Positions 26,426 to 36,626 of a stretch of 64,000 nt of DNA are shown piece by piece. The position numbers were made by a program, and so were the translations under genes. The stretch is from Nibricoccus aquaticus (GTDB lineage: Bacteria > Verrucomicrobiota > Verrucomicrobiia > Opitutales > Opitutaceae). The notes beneath the pieces are model-generated. The model was not told the origin of the DNA. It worked only from the letters and a program-made list of their open reading frames with translations, and ran no database searches. Where the stretch lies: NCBI RefSeq assembly GCF_002310495.1, contig NZ_CP023344.1, forward strand, positions 372,001-436,000. The letters are read 5' to 3'. Within the stretch, counting starts at the first letter, position 1; every line of letters begins with the position of its first letter.

Positions 26426-26456
26426 AAAAAAACCTCCCGGCGCGAACCGGGAGGTT
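26426..26456 (-). terminator. Rho-independent terminator of the ferredoxin gene
   Basis: Ten-base perfect stem AACCTCCCGG/CCGGGAGGTT with a six-base loop and, on the minus strand, seven T after the stem. Confidence 0.92.
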
Positions 26457-26486
26457 TCAAATTTTTAGGGCTTGGTCGCCTGCGGC

Positions 26487-26723
26487 TTACTCGTCGCCAT
26501 CGTTGCCGATCGCTTCGACCGGGCAGCCTTCCAGCGCTTCCATACACAGCGAAACGTCCTCTTCCGTCGTAGGCTGCTTATGCACGAAGGAGTAGCCTCC
26601 CTCGTCATGCCGGGTAAAGAAGGCCGGTGCCGTCTCGCGGCACAGGTCACAGTCGATGCACTGCTGATCGACAAAAAACTTACCCGGAACGTTCGGTTCC
26701 CATTTGTCTGCTTTGTTTGCCAT
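26487..26723 (-). CDS. Single-cluster [4Fe-4S] ferredoxin
   Basis: 78 residues from ATG 26723 (MANKADKWEPNVPGKFFV); a TTG four codons earlier is less likely. CIDCDLC supplies three cluster ligands and GCPVEAI the fourth, the pattern of Thermotoga-type monocluster ferredoxins; an extra Cys (SLCMEAL) may form the disulfide known in that type. Acidic electron carrier; its redox partner is not adjacent. Followed by a strong terminator. Upstream 271 bp separate it from the divergent rhomboid gene and contain no other gene. Confidence 0.93.
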   Translation of the reverse strand: MANKADKWEPNVPGKFFVDQQCIDCDLCRETAPAFFTRHDEGGYSFVHKQPTTEEDVSLCMEALEGCPVEAIGNDGDE

Positions 26724-26994
26724 GGTGTCCGGCAAGAAAAAGGAAATGAAATCGCTGTCAAGCGGTCAGCCCCGCGCTGCGATAATCAGCGCCATAACTA
26801 ACAGAGCGCATTCGTATGCGCCGCTTTTCTTATCCATCCAATCCGAACATCCACCCGTGCATCACCCACTACTCGCCCCTTTTGCAGAAAAAACGTGAAT
26901 CCCATTCCCCCGCGCCTTCCACCTGCCTAAACCACCTCAAAATCCCGGGACACTGCTTGTGTTTGCCAGAGCGGATACCTAGCTTGCGCCCGAG

Positions 26995-27882
26995 ATGCTT
27001 TCAGACCGGTCCTACATGCGCGACAGCTACGGGCGCACCACCACATCCACACTCACCTGGATGCTGTGCGCATTGACCGCCGGCTTCCTCATTCAAACCG
27101 TTTTTGAGCGCGCTCTCGGGTCTCCCCATTTCAACCAGTTCACCGCGCTATCCCTCGGCGGCCTGCAACGCATCTGGCTCTGGACCTTTGTCACGTATCC
27201 GCTCCTTCACAGCAACGTCCTGCACTGGCTCGCCAGTCTCGTGACCCTCTTTTTCCTCGGCCGCGAACTCCTCCCACTCATGGGCGAACGCCGCTTCGCG
27301 TGGTTCAGTGCGTTCTCCGCTGTCTGCGGCGGACTCGTCTGGTTGCTCGTCCCGCACGGCAGCGGCGGCGCCCTCATCGGTGCCACCCCAATTGTCTGCG
27401 CGCTCCTCATGCTGTTCGCCTGCCTGCACCCGAACCGCGCCCTGCCGTTCCTGTTTTTCTTCATGCCCGTCACCGTCAGGCCCAAGCACCTCGCCTGGGC
27501 CGTGGCAGGTATCTCCGCCCTCGGACTCGCCGTGAGCGAAATCCCCGGCGACCGCTTCAATCTCGGCATCGCCCACTCCGCCCACCTCGGCGGCATGTTG
27601 GCCGCACTGCTTTATTATCGCTTCGTCCACCTCCGCGAATGGCGCACACCCGACGGCCGCGCCGACATCGAGCTCCCCCGCTGGCTCTCAAAAACCGCCA
27701 AAGTCGCCCCCGCCGCCGAGCCTGCTAAATACACTGTCAACGTCACCGCGCCCACCCGTGAAAGCCTCAAAGCCGAGGTCGATCGCATTCTCGATAAAAT
27801 AAATTCCGAAGGCCTCGCCGCTCTCACTGCCCAGGAAAAGCGTCTTCTCGACGACGCGCGCAACCAGATCAGCCGCCGTTGA
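26995..27882 (+). CDS. Rhomboid-like membrane protein, catalytic serine apparently missing
   Basis: 295 residues with about six membrane spans in the rhomboid order: a first span at 20-36, the region after it with the WR-like loop, then the segment with IGATP at 128-132, and the His-containing last span (IAHSAHLGGML, His197). Active rhomboids have GxSx in the fourth span; here the position reads GATP, so the nucleophile is absent and the protein is probably a pseudoprotease. The C-terminal 60 residues form a soluble helical tail (SLKAEVDRILDKINSEGLAAL) seen in related rhomboid-like proteins. Stand-alone gene. Confidence 0.8.
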   Translation: MLSDRSYMRDSYGRTTTSTLTWMLCALTAGFLIQTVFERALGSPHFNQFTALSLGGLQRIWLWTFVTYPLLHSNVLHWLASLVTLFFLGRELLPLMGERRFAWFSAFSAVCGGLVWLLVPHGSGGALIGATPIVCALLMLFACLHPNRALPFLFFFMPVTVRPKHLAWAVAGISALGLAVSEIPGDRFNLGIAHSAHLGGMLAALLYYRFVHLREWRTPDGRADIELPRWLSKTAKVAPAAEPAKYTVNVTAPTRESLKAEVDRILDKINSEGLAALTAQEKRLLDDARNQISRR

Positions 27883-28055
27883 GCGCCAACACCTTGACGC
27901 CCCGCCTCGCTCCCCAGGCATCCGCCCCTGGCCATCCGGCGCTAAAATCGGCCCCGAAACAGCCGAAATAAGTCTGAGCTTCGCGCGCCTCGCTCCCCGC
28001 TTTCTGCCCACCCGCTCTTGAAACATTTTTCCACTCTCCACGTCTCTCTACCGCG

Positions 28056-30380
28056 ATGAAGTTCTCCCACCTCCGCTCACTCACCCTCTCTTTGCTGGCA
28101 TTCGTTCTCGCCCAGCCTGCACTCCACGCCGCCGAGCGCACCTACAAGCCCGACGCCTACTTCGAGCGCGAGGTCACCCAGCTCATCCGCCTCCTCGAGG
28201 AGTATCACTATAACCGCGACGGCGTGAAATCTGCCGACTACGCGCAAATCATCCCCGACTTCATGGCCGAGTTCGACGGCCTCCGCCTCTTCTTCCTCGA
28301 ATCCGACAAACAGGATTTCCAGAAGCGCTGGCCCGCCCCCTGGCTCTACAACAACATCTCCAACCTAGGCCGCATCGAGCCCGCCTTCGAAATCTTCCGC
28401 ACCTACGAAGAACGCACCACCGCCCGCATTAACTGGATACTCGAAGAACTCAAAAAAGACTTCGATCTCACCACCAAGGAAACCTACCTCGTCGATCGCT
28501 CCAAGAGCGCCTGGCCTGCCACCCCCGAAGAAGCCGACGCCCTCTGGCGCAAACGCCTCACCTTCGAACTCATTCAAGAGCTCCTCGAAAAAAAGCCCGC
28601 CCCCGTCGCCAGCACCACGCCTGCACCCGACGCCTCCACCAACGCGCCCACGCCTGCGCCCACACCCGAGGTTAAACCCGCCGAAGCCTCTTCCGCTCCT
28701 GTAGCCGTCGCCTCTGCTCCCGTCACCATCGACGAAGCCAAACAAAACATCCGCAAACGCTACGAGCGCCGCCTCAAAACCATGACCGATTTCGAAAACC
28801 ACGAGATCGGCGAAATCTTCCTCTCCTCCATCACGCGCCTCTACGACCCGCACTCCACCTACTTCTCCGCCGCCACCTTCGAGGACTTCGCGATCCAGAT
28901 GCGCCTCCAGCTCGTCGGCATCGGCGCCCTCCTCGGCATCGAAGACGATGTCTGCGTCATCAAAGAACTCATCACCGGCGGCCCCGCCGACTTGGGAAAA
29001 CAACTACGCCCCAACGACAAAATCATGGCCGTCTCCCAGGACGGAGCCGAACCCGTCGAAGTCACCGGCATGAAACTTCGCAAGATCGTGGACATGATCC
29101 GCGGCAAAAAAGGCACCAAGGTCTCCCTCACCATCAAGCCAGCCGCCGCCACCGATCCCTCCGAACGCACTCAGATCCACATCATCCGCGACGTCGTTAA
29201 CCTCAACTCCGCCCGCGCCCGCGCCTCCATCTACGAAGTCCCCGGCGCCTCCGGTAAAACTACCTCCCTCGGCGTCATCACCCTCCCCGCCTTCTACGGC
29301 CCCGACGGTGGCAGCGATGGCGGCGACAAAGCCAGCGCCACCCGCGACGTCGCCGAACTCATCAACCAGCTAAAAAAAGCCGGCATTCACGGTCTCGTCC
29401 TCGACCTCCGCCAAAACGGCGGCGGCCTCCTCTCCGAAGCCATCGACCTCACCGGCCTCTTCATCAAACAAGGCCCCGTCGTTCAGGTGAAAAATTACTA
29501 CGGCGAAGTGAAGATCGATAACGACGAAGACGCCGCCATCGCCTACACCGGCCCGCTCGCCGTCCTCGTATCCAAATTCTCCGCCTCCGCCTCCGAGATC
29601 GTCGCCGGCGCTCTCCAGAATTACGGCCGCGCCATCATCATCGGCGACAGCTCCACCCACGGCAAAGGCAGCGTCCAGCAACTCATCGAAATGAAAAACG
29701 CCGCCCCTCCGATGATGCTCTCCCGCGCCACTGGCAAAGCCGGCGCCGCCAAACTCACCATCCAGAAATTCTACCTCCCCGACGGCCACTCCACTCAGCT
29801 CAAAGGCGTTGTCCCCGACATCATCCTCCCCTCGATCGAAGACCTCCTCCCCGTCGGTGAAAAAGACCTCACCCGCGCTCTAGTCTGGGACGAAATCCCC
29901 TCCAGCAACTTCGAAGGCCATCCTCTTAAATCAGAAGTCGTCTCTCCGCTGCTCAACGCCAGCAACCAGCGCCAGAAGACCCTCGAAGAATTCGCCTATC
30001 AGCAAAAGAACATCGACTGGTTCAGAACCAAACAGGACCAGAAAGAAATCTCCATCAACCTCGAGGACCGCCGCCAGCAACGCGAAGCCGACACCGCCTT
30101 CCGCAAGCTCATGCGCGAAGAAAAAGCCCGCCTCTCCAAAGACGAATACGCCTCCCGCGATTTCACCCTCGGGCCACCCAAGACCGCCAACATCAAACCC
30201 GAGCTCACCCCCGAGGAGATCGCCGATGGCCAGGAGACCGAAGAAGACGCCAAGAAACTCGACATCCATCTCCGCGAAGCCCTCCGCGTCGTGAACGACG
30301 CCATCGAGCTCGCCATCAAATCCGCCCGCACCTTCACCGACGCCCCGCCCCTCACCGCCCAGGCAGTGAAGCGCAGCTGA
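28056..30380 (+). CDS. Tail-specific periplasmic protease (Prc/CtpA, S41A)
   Basis: 774 residues: signal peptide (about 1-26), N-terminal helical domain, a Pro/Ala/Thr-rich linker (about 185-230), a PDZ domain (about 275-370), the S41 protease core, and a C-terminal helical domain. Catalytic Ser lies in SASASE (511 or 513) and Lys537 in HGKGSVQ, the Ser-Lys pair of Prc. It trims or degrades envelope proteins from their C-terminus. The Pro-rich linker is unusual for Prc. Single gene with a strong terminator downstream; no promoter evident. Confidence 0.94.
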   Translation: MKFSHLRSLTLSLLAFVLAQPALHAAERTYKPDAYFEREVTQLIRLLEEYHYNRDGVKSADYAQIIPDFMAEFDGLRLFFLESDKQDFQKRWPAPWLYNNISNLGRIEPAFEIFRTYEERTTARINWILEELKKDFDLTTKETYLVDRSKSAWPATPEEADALWRKRLTFELIQELLEKKPAPVASTTPAPDASTNAPTPAPTPEVKPAEASSAPVAVASAPVTIDEAKQNIRKRYERRLKTMTDFENHEIGEIFLSSITRLYDPHSTYFSAATFEDFAIQMRLQLVGIGALLGIEDDVCVIKELITGGPADLGKQLRPNDKIMAVSQDGAEPVEVTGMKLRKIVDMIRGKKGTKVSLTIKPAAATDPSERTQIHIIRDVVNLNSARARASIYEVPGASGKTTSLGVITLPAFYGPDGGSDGGDKASATRDVAELINQLKKAGIHGLVLDLRQNGGGLLSEAIDLTGLFIKQGPVVQVKNYYGEVKIDNDEDAAIAYTGPLAVLVSKFSASASEIVAGALQNYGRAIIIGDSSTHGKGSVQQLIEMKNAAPPMMLSRATGKAGAAKLTIQKFYLPDGHSTQLKGVVPDIILPSIEDLLPVGEKDLTRALVWDEIPSSNFEGHPLKSEVVSPLLNASNQRQKTLEEFAYQQKNIDWFRTKQDQKEISINLEDRRQQREADTAFRKLMREEKARLSKDEYASRDFTLGPPKTANIKPELTPEEIADGQETEEDAKKLDIHLREALRVVNDAIELAIKSARTFTDAPPLTAQAVKRS

Positions 30381-30401
30381 CAATCACGTCATCCTTTCAC
30401 C

Positions 30402-30430
30402 AAGGCGCGGCACACACCGCGCCTTTTTTA
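30402..30430 (+). terminator. Rho-independent terminator of the tail-specific protease gene
   Basis: Stem AAGGCGCGG/CCGCGCCTT with loop CACACA, followed by T-run and ATTT. Confidence 0.9.
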
Positions 30431-30432
30431 TT

Positions 30433-31320
30433 TCACCGCCACGCCATCACGAACCGATCCCGCCCCGTCAGATCCTGCTTCGACTCGCTACGCGCAAAAC
30501 CCGCCGCCCCACAAGCCGCCACCAACTCCGCGTGCTGCGCGATCCCCGTCTCCAACGCCAGCACGCCACCCTCCGCCATAAACCTCGGCGCACCCGCGAT
30601 GATCCTCCGCAAATCCGCCGCCCCCGCATCCGCCGCGATCAACGCGCTCACCGGCTCAAACGCCCGCACCTCCGGCTCCGCCTCCGCGACCTCGGCCTCC
30701 GTCAGATAAGGCGGATTACTCACGATCAGCCCGAAACGCTCCGTCACATCCTTCGGCTCCGGCACCGCCGAAAACCAGTCCGACTTCAAAAACGTCACCC
30801 GCTCCGTCAACCCGAGCGCCATCGCATTCTCCGTTGCGAGCGCCAGAGCCTCCTCGCTCGCATCCACCGCGAACACCTTCGCCTCGGGAAACTCCTTCGC
30901 CAGCGCCAGCGCGATCGCCCCCGTTCCCGTGCCCAGATCCAAAATACGCGTCACCGGCGTGCCAGCGGCGCCCGCGTCCTTCGCCGCCTTCACCGCAAAC
31001 TCCATCAACAACTCCGTCTCCGGCCGCGGAATCAGCGCCCGCTTGTCCGTCTTGAGCTTCAACCCGTACCACTCCGTCTCGCCCAGGATGTACTGCAACG
31101 GCTCCCGCAGCGCCCGCCGCCTCACCAGCGGCCTAATCTTCTCCAGCTCCGCCTCCGCCAGCAGCCGCTCAAACTGCAAATAAAGCTGCATCCGCTTCAG
31201 CCCAAGCGCGTGCCCGATAACCAACTCCGCATTCAGCCGCGGACTCTCCACGCCTTTCGACGCAAAAAAGTCCGTCGTCTTCTTAATGATCTCCAAAACG
31301 CTCAGCATACTCTTGTTCAT
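30433..31320 (-). CDS. prmC: Release factor glutamine N5-methyltransferase
   Basis: Methylates the Gln of the GGQ motif of release factors with S-adenosylmethionine. 295 residues: N-terminal helical release-factor-binding domain, then a Rossmann fold with the SAM motif DLGTGTGAIALALA and the active-site NPPY (VSNPPYLTEAEV). Its start overlaps the prfA stop by ATGA, the usual prfA-prmC pairing, which strengthens both calls. A second ATG five codons in is possible. Confidence 0.95.
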   Translation of the reverse strand: MNKSMLSVLEIIKKTTDFFASKGVESPRLNAELVIGHALGLKRMQLYLQFERLLAEAELEKIRPLVRRRALREPLQYILGETEWYGLKLKTDKRALIPRPETELLMEFAVKAAKDAGAAGTPVTRILDLGTGTGAIALALAKEFPEAKVFAVDASEEALALATENAMALGLTERVTFLKSDWFSAVPEPKDVTERFGLIVSNPPYLTEAEVAEAEPEVRAFEPVSALIAADAGAADLRRIIAGAPRFMAEGGVLALETGIAQHAELVAACGAAGFARSESKQDLTGRDRFVMAWR

Positions 31321-32447
31321 TCGTCGTCCTCCGTGCCGCCCCGCTTCCCCGCAAACCCCGCAAACTCCACTCCCGTCAACGCCGCCAGCTTCTCCTCAAA
31401 GTCCGCGCGCTGCAGCGACTCCACCACCTCGTCGATCCGCCCTTCCATCACCTGCGGCAGACTGTACAGCGTCAGCCCGATGCGATGATCCGTCAGCCGG
31501 TTCTGCGGGAAATTATACGTGCGGATGCGCTCACTGCGCCCGCCTGATCCGATCTGGCTCTTCCGATGCGCCGCGTACTTCGCGTGCTCCTCGTCTTCCT
31601 TCAGCTTCAACAACCGCGACCGCAGCACCGTCATCGCCTTCGCCTTGTTCTTGAGCTGCGAACGCTCGTCCGCGCACTGCACCATCAAGCCCGACGGCTT
31701 GTGGAAAATCTGCACCGCCGAGTCCGTCGTATTCACACCTTGGCCACCGGGCCCGCTCGCGCGACAGACCATAATATCCAGATCCTGCGGATCGATCTGC
31801 ACATCGACTTCCTCCGCCTCCGGCAGCACCGCCACCGTCACGGTCGACGTGTGAATGCGTCCATTCGCCTCCGTCGTCGGCACGCGTTGCACCCGCTGCA
31901 CCCCGCTCTCGAACTTCAGCTGCTTGTACACGTCCTGCCCCGTGATCAAAAAAATCACCTCCTTGATGCCTCCACGTTCCGACGCGCTCGAACTCATCGG
32001 CTGGATCTTCCACCCACGCCCTTCCGAGTAGCGTGTGTACATGCGAAAAAGCTCCGCCGCAAAAAGGCTCGCCTCATCTCCTCCGGTTCCCGCGCGGATT
32101 TCCATCACCGTATTCCGAGAATCACTCGGCTCCGGCGGGATCATCCCGCGCAGCACAATCTCCTTCAGCTCGTCGCGCCGCTTCTGCAAATCCGGCAGTT
32201 CCATCTCCGCCAGCTCCTTCAAATCCGGATCGCCCGCCTGATCTTTGATGAGCGCCTGCGCTTCCGCGATCTCCCGCACCGTTTTCTCATGCGCGTGATA
32301 ATCGTTCACGAGCTGCTGCGTCTTCTGCTGCTCGCGCGACACTTCCGCAGCCTTACGCGGATTGTTGTAGAATGACGGGTCCGCCATCTGCGCATCGAGT
32401 TCGTCGAGACGCCGCTGAAACGGGAAAATATCGGGAAGCTTCTCCAT
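31317..32447 (-). CDS. prfA: Peptide chain release factor 1
   Basis: Recognises UAA/UAG and releases the finished peptide. 376 residues from ATG 32447 (MEKLPDIFPFQRRLDEL), preceded by CAGGAC; the open frame reaches 35 codons further without support. GGQ motif in RASGPGGQGVNTTDSAV; the codon-reading tripeptide is Pro-Thr-Thr (RVPTTE), a PxT form that marks RF1 rather than RF2 (SPF). Length and domain order are normal. Cotranscribed with prmC. Confidence 0.96.
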   Translation of the reverse strand: MEKLPDIFPFQRRLDELDAQMADPSFYNNPRKAAEVSREQQKTQQLVNDYHAHEKTVREIAEAQALIKDQAGDPDLKELAEMELPDLQKRRDELKEIVLRGMIPPEPSDSRNTVMEIRAGTGGDEASLFAAELFRMYTRYSEGRGWKIQPMSSSASERGGIKEVIFLITGQDVYKQLKFESGVQRVQRVPTTEANGRIHTSTVTVAVLPEAEEVDVQIDPQDLDIMVCRASGPGGQGVNTTDSAVQIFHKPSGLMVQCADERSQLKNKAKAMTVLRSRLLKLKEDEEHAKYAAHRKSQIGSGGRSERIRTYNFPQNRLTDHRIGLTLYSLPQVMEGRIDEVVESLQRADFEEKLAALTGVEFAGFAGKRGGTEDDE

Positions 32448-32609
32448 GTCCTGAAATGAGTGAGTGAAATCCAAACCAATCCTCGGCGCGTCGTGTAACT
32501 TCGTTTCCGCCCGGGGCGCGCCTCCCCATTTGCGAATTGCGCAGACCCGCACCCGCGGGCTTGCTTCAGCCTCAACAAAGGAACGGCCCGCTACAGGTGC
32601 CGATCAAAC

Positions 32610-33668
32610 ATGGCTACGACGCTTTTCACTCAGAACATCATCGCCTGCATCTGGGACTTCGACAAGACCCTAATCCCGGAGTACATGCAGTCTCCCCTCT
32701 TCCGGCGCTACGGCGTCAACGAGTCCAACTTCTGGACCGAGACCAACAACCTCCTCGAGAAGTACCGCAGCCGCGGTTACCTCATCTCCGGCGAGATCGC
32801 CTACCTCAACCATCTGCTCACCTACGTCCTCGCCGGCGCTATGCCGAAGCTGAGCAACAAAATCCTCCGCGAGTGCGGCGCCGACATTAAGTTCTACCCC
32901 GGCCTCCCCGAGTTCTTCGACCGCGCCAAAAAATTCGCCACCGAGCGCGAGGCCTACCGCAAACACGAGATCCAGGTGGAGCACTACATCGTCTCCACCG
33001 GCCTCGCCGAGATGGTCCGCGGCAGCGCCATCGCCAGATACGTCGACGGCATCTGGGGCTGCGAATTCATCGAGAACCCGCTCCAACCCGGCTTCCTCAA
33101 ACAAAAAGAACTCGAGATCTCCGCCGAGTCCCAGATCGCCCAGATCGGCATGGTCATCGACAACACGACCAAGACCAAGGCCCTCTTCGAGATCAACAAG
33201 GGCACCAACAAAAACGCCGCCATCGACGTGAACGCCAACATCACGCTCGAAGACCGCCGCATCCCGTTTCAGAACATGATCTACATCGCGGATGGCCCGA
33301 GCGACATCCCGAGCTTCTCCGTCGTGAAGAAAGGCGGCGGCAAAGCCTACGGCGTCTACAACCCCGCCCGCTCCGACGAATTCGCCCAAAACGACCGCCT
33401 CCGCCAGGTCGGCCGCATCGACCACTACGGACCGGCCGACTACACAGAAACGAGCAGCACCGCCCAATGGCTCAAGCTCCACATCCAAGCCATGTGCGAC
33501 CGCATCGTCTCCGACCGCGAAGCCGCCGTCGCCTCGCGAGTGTCGCGCCCACCACGCCACTTGAATTCCACGCCAGAAGAAGAAGCCGCTGCGCGTGCTG
33601 CAAAAGCGCCAAAGCAATCATCGCTCTGGTCGGAAACAACTCCACCTGTAGAAAAGAGTTCATCCTAG
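32610..33668 (+). CDS. HAD-superfamily hydrolase of unknown substrate
   Basis: 352 residues. HAD motif I WDFDKTLIP near the N-terminus (Asp16 and Asp18), a large helical cap region (about 40-150), the motif with Lys near GFLKQKELEIS, and motif IV IADGPSDIPSF, so the catalytic set appears complete. Length exceeds simple phosphatases because of the cap and a C-terminal Ala/Pro/Ser-rich tail (about 310-352). No family with known substrate recognised. Divergent from prfA with a 162-bp gap. Confidence 0.8.
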   Translation: MATTLFTQNIIACIWDFDKTLIPEYMQSPLFRRYGVNESNFWTETNNLLEKYRSRGYLISGEIAYLNHLLTYVLAGAMPKLSNKILRECGADIKFYPGLPEFFDRAKKFATEREAYRKHEIQVEHYIVSTGLAEMVRGSAIARYVDGIWGCEFIENPLQPGFLKQKELEISAESQIAQIGMVIDNTTKTKALFEINKGTNKNAAIDVNANITLEDRRIPFQNMIYIADGPSDIPSFSVVKKGGGKAYGVYNPARSDEFAQNDRLRQVGRIDHYGPADYTETSSTAQWLKLHIQAMCDRIVSDREAAVASRVSRPPRHLNSTPEEEAAARAAKAPKQSSLWSETTPPVEKSSS

Positions 33669-33677
33669 CCCACTAAG

Positions 33678-34348
33678 ATGACGGAGATCGCCGATATCAT
33701 TCAAAGTGTAAGTATTATTCTAACCTGCATCACTATCGTCCTAGGAATCGATGCGTGGCGTAGAGAGTTCATCGGCAAACGAAAAATCGAGCTAGCTGAA
33801 GACGTACTCACTCGCTTTTACGAAGCTCGCGACGCTATCGAACGCATCAGATCCCCGTTCAGCTACTCATCTGAAGGCGCGCAACGTAAACGGCGTGACG
33901 GAGAAACCAAAGAAGAGTCTGAGATCCTCGATAGCGCTCACGTCGTGTTCGTTCGCTATGAAAAAGAGCAACAACTATTCAATGGAATACATGCGCTACG
34001 CTATCAGGTGATGGCGAGGATTGGAATCGAAGCATCCAAGCCATTCGAAGAACTGCGCAAAGTCGTTGGAGACTTTTTTTCTCCGCGAATCGCCTAGGAT
34101 CGCACTACTGGCAGCGTCAAGGGCGGGTCCAAATGACCGACGATGAGTTTCAAAGGCATCTGAAAGAGATGCACGAACATGAGGCCGTGTTTTGGTCCGG
34201 TTTTCAAAAGCCTGACCCTATCCGGGATCGTGTAGATAGCGCTGTCGCTTCGATAGAAACCGTTTGCCGTCCCGTAATGGAAGAAAAGGCCATTGGTTTT
34301 ATCCTAACTGAACCTGTCTGGAGACTTCTTCGTAAGCGAAAAAATTGA
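33678..34348 (+). pseudogene. Membrane-anchored hypothetical gene split by a frameshift at a poly-T tract
   Basis: Two frames that continue each other. The first part (33678-34097) has an N-terminal membrane span (about 11-27) and helices. It ends with RKVVGDFFSPRIA and a stop. In the -1 frame the sequence after the T7 run at 34074-34080 continues as FSANRLGSHYWQRQGRVQ into the second open frame from 34133 (MTDDEFQRHLKEMHEHEA), ending at 34348. One missing T would explain the break, giving an ancestral protein of about 222 residues. Codon use is AT-richer than neighbours, suggesting transfer. Sequencing error at a homopolymer, or slippage during expression, are alternatives. Function unknown. 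Confidence 0.7.
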
Positions 34349-34357
34349 GGTAATACC

Positions 34358-36619
34358 TCACGCCGCCCCTAGCAACGCCGCCACCGCCGCTCTGAAATCC
34401 CGGAGCGCAAAAGGCTTCGAGAGATAAGTCTTCGCGTTGCGCTCGAGGAAACGCTCGAACGTCTCGCTCATCACGTCGCCCGTCATGAACAGCAGCCGAC
34501 GCGCGCTCTCCGGATCGTGCACGCGCAGGTGTTCGTAGAGCTGAATGCCATTCAAGCCCGGCATCTTCCAGTCGCTCACGATCACGTCGAATTTCCGACC
34601 GCTCAAAATTTCCAGCGCTTTCTCACAGCTGAGCAACGCCACGACCTCATAGCCTTCGCGGCGCAGCAGCTCTTCCGTCAGACTCAAAATCCATTCCTCG
34701 TCGTCGATCACCAGCACGCTTTTGCCGATGCCCGACTTCACTGAAACAGTCGCCGCCATCGGTGGACGCGAGCCGCCGCCTTTCAACTTCATCGACGCCT
34801 GCTCCGCTGCCGTCGCTACCGGCAGCTCGATGATGAACACCGCGCCCTGCCCCACTTCGCTTTTCACGCGAATAGTGCCGCGATGCTCCTGCATGATTCC
34901 GTAAACCAGACTCAGCCCGAGTCCCGTGCCCTTGCCTACCGGCTTCGTCGTGAAAAACGGATCGAAGATTTTCGCCAGATGCTCCGGTTTGATCCCCGGC
35001 CCGTTATCCTGAAATTCCAGCCGTATCGTCTCGCCCGCGACAAACGCCCGCACCGCAATGCGCCCGTCTTTGCGAAACCCTTGAATCGCCTGCCGCGCAT
35101 TGCTGAGCAAATTCACGAACACCTGCTGCAGCTGATGCGCGTCCCCCACGATCGGCGGCAGCGCATCCACCTCGCCAAACTCGCGCACCACTTCGACACC
35201 GCTCGTGCGAAGATCATACGCCATGATCTCCAGGATGTCGTCGATCAGCGCTCCGAGCCGCAGCAGCTTCCGCTCAGGCGCATGCTGACGCGAAAAACTC
35301 AGCAAGCTCTGCACGATCTTCTGACACCGCTGCCCGCTCCGCGCGATCAGATCGATCTGCGGCCGGATCGCCGGATCGTCCACCGTCTCTTTCAACAAAT
35401 CCGAGAACCCGATCACCGCCGTCAGCGGATTATTCAACTCGTGCGCCACGCCCGCCACGAACTGCCCGACCGCCGACAACTTCTCACTCTGCACGAGTTG
35501 AGCCTGCGTGTTGTTCAACGTCACCACCGCCTTCTCCAGCTCCGCGCGCGAGCTCTGCAAATTCACCGTCATCCGGTTAAACGCCACCGCCACCTCCCCG
35601 CACTCGTCGTTGGAAAACTTCTCCACCTTCTTCGAAAAATCGCCGCGCCCCACCGCCTCCGCCATATCGCGTAATTCCCGCAGCGGCCTCGTCGCCCGGC
35701 TCACGAAAAACCACACCACGAGCGCGCTCAGCAAAATGCCACCCACGCTCACGCCCACCAGCAACCGCTGAGTCCGTGCCAGCGCGCGCAACCGCTGTTC
35801 ATACGACGACAACAGCACATAACGAAACCCCGGCGCATTCCTGTCATCCGTCGCGAGCGCGAGAAAATACTCCTCTTTGATCTCAAAGTCCCGAATCGCG
35901 CCGGCTCCCTCTGCCTGCGCCGCTGCCGCGTCGGTCATCGCTTCAAACGCATCCGCCGCCGGCAGCGTCGAAGCCGCCACCTGCCCGTTCGCCACCAGCA
36001 AAATTTCCGTGCGCGTGAGCGCCTTCATTTCCTGCACTGCGCTCTCACCGAGCCTCACCGCCACCACCAGCGCGCCCGTCAGCGGCCCGCGTTCGCGCAC
36101 CGTCCCGGAAACCGCGACCACCGTATAAATGCGGTTCCCAAACGCCAGGTAGTCCAGGCCCTGCCCGCCCTCCAGCGCCAGCACCACCGTCGGCCGTACC
36201 GTCTTCGAAAAATCCTCGATAGACAGCGACGCATCTCTTCGCGCCGACGCGAGCAACTCCCCATCCTCACGCGTGAACAAAATCACTTCGTTATCCTCGC
36301 CGAACTCCTCCAGCAGGTCGTTCAAGTAAGCCGTCATCGTCTTCGAATCCCCCAGCTGCGAGACCGCCTTGAACCGCGGCTCATTCACGACATTGCGAAA
36401 ACGCGCCCGCAGATTTCGCGAACGAATTTCCAACGACTGCTTAAAAACCGCCTCCGCCGTTTCGAGCGTCAGCCGCGCCTCATCCTGCACCTGCCGGCTC
36501 ACATGTCGGTTCACCAGCCACAGCGTGATCGCCGGCACCAGCACGAGAAAGGCGAGCACCACGATCAGTACCTTCGCCTGTAAACTCACCCGGAGTTTGC
36601 GCGCATCGATCAGGGGCAT
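34358..36619 (-). CDS. Hybrid sensor histidine kinase with C-terminal receiver domain
   Basis: 753 residues: membrane span about 17-37, periplasmic Cache-type sensor region (about 40-285), second span about 287-307, HAMP (about 308-360), a short coiled coil, HisKA with phospho-acceptor His393 ([20 protein letters not shown]), ATPase domain with N-box [10 protein letters not shown] and G-boxes DNGPGIKP and GKGTGLGLS, then a receiver domain with phospho-acceptor Asp683 ([11 protein letters not shown]). No output domain, so it must pass phosphate on or control a partner. The periplasmic cupredoxin gene ends seven bases upstream of its start and the porin gene precedes that, so the three probably act together. 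Confidence 0.93.
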   Translation of the reverse strand: MPLIDARKLRVSLQAKVLIVVLAFLVLVPAITLWLVNRHVSRQVQDEARLTLETAEAVFKQSLEIRSRNLRARFRNVVNEPRFKAVSQLGDSKTMTAYLNDLLEEFGEDNEVILFTREDGELLASARRDASLSIEDFSKTVRPTVVLALEGGQGLDYLAFGNRIYTVVAVSGTVRERGPLTGALVVAVRLGESAVQEMKALTRTEILLVANGQVAASTLPAADAFEAMTDAAAAQAEGAGAIRDFEIKEEYFLALATDDRNAPGFRYVLLSSYEQRLRALARTQRLLVGVSVGGILLSALVVWFFVSRATRPLRELRDMAEAVGRGDFSKKVEKFSNDECGEVAVAFNRMTVNLQSSRAELEKAVVTLNNTQAQLVQSEKLSAVGQFVAGVAHELNNPLTAVIGFSDLLKETVDDPAIRPQIDLIARSGQRCQKIVQSLLSFSRQHAPERKLLRLGALIDDILEIMAYDLRTSGVEVVREFGEVDALPPIVGDAHQLQQVFVNLLSNARQAIQGFRKDGRIAVRAFVAGETIRLEFQDNGPGIKPEHLAKIFDPFFTTKPVGKGTGLGLSLVYGIMQEHRGTIRVKSEVGQGAVFIIELPVATAAEQASMKLKGGGSRPPMAATVSVKSGIGKSVLVIDDEEWILSLTEELLRREGYEVVALLSCEKALEILSGRKFDVIVSDWKMPGLNGIQLYEHLRVHDPESARRLLFMTGDVMSETFERFLERNAKTYLSKPFALRDFRAAVAALLGAA

Positions 36620-36626
36620 GACTCAC

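Noticed and set aside
26271-26430. Cobalamin riboswitch for the TonB receptor
   Set aside because: No B12-box-like conserved string or multi-stem core seen in the upstream region.
33678-34348. Two separate hypothetical genes
   Set aside because: The frame after the T-run continues the first protein directly into the second, so a frameshifted single gene fits better.
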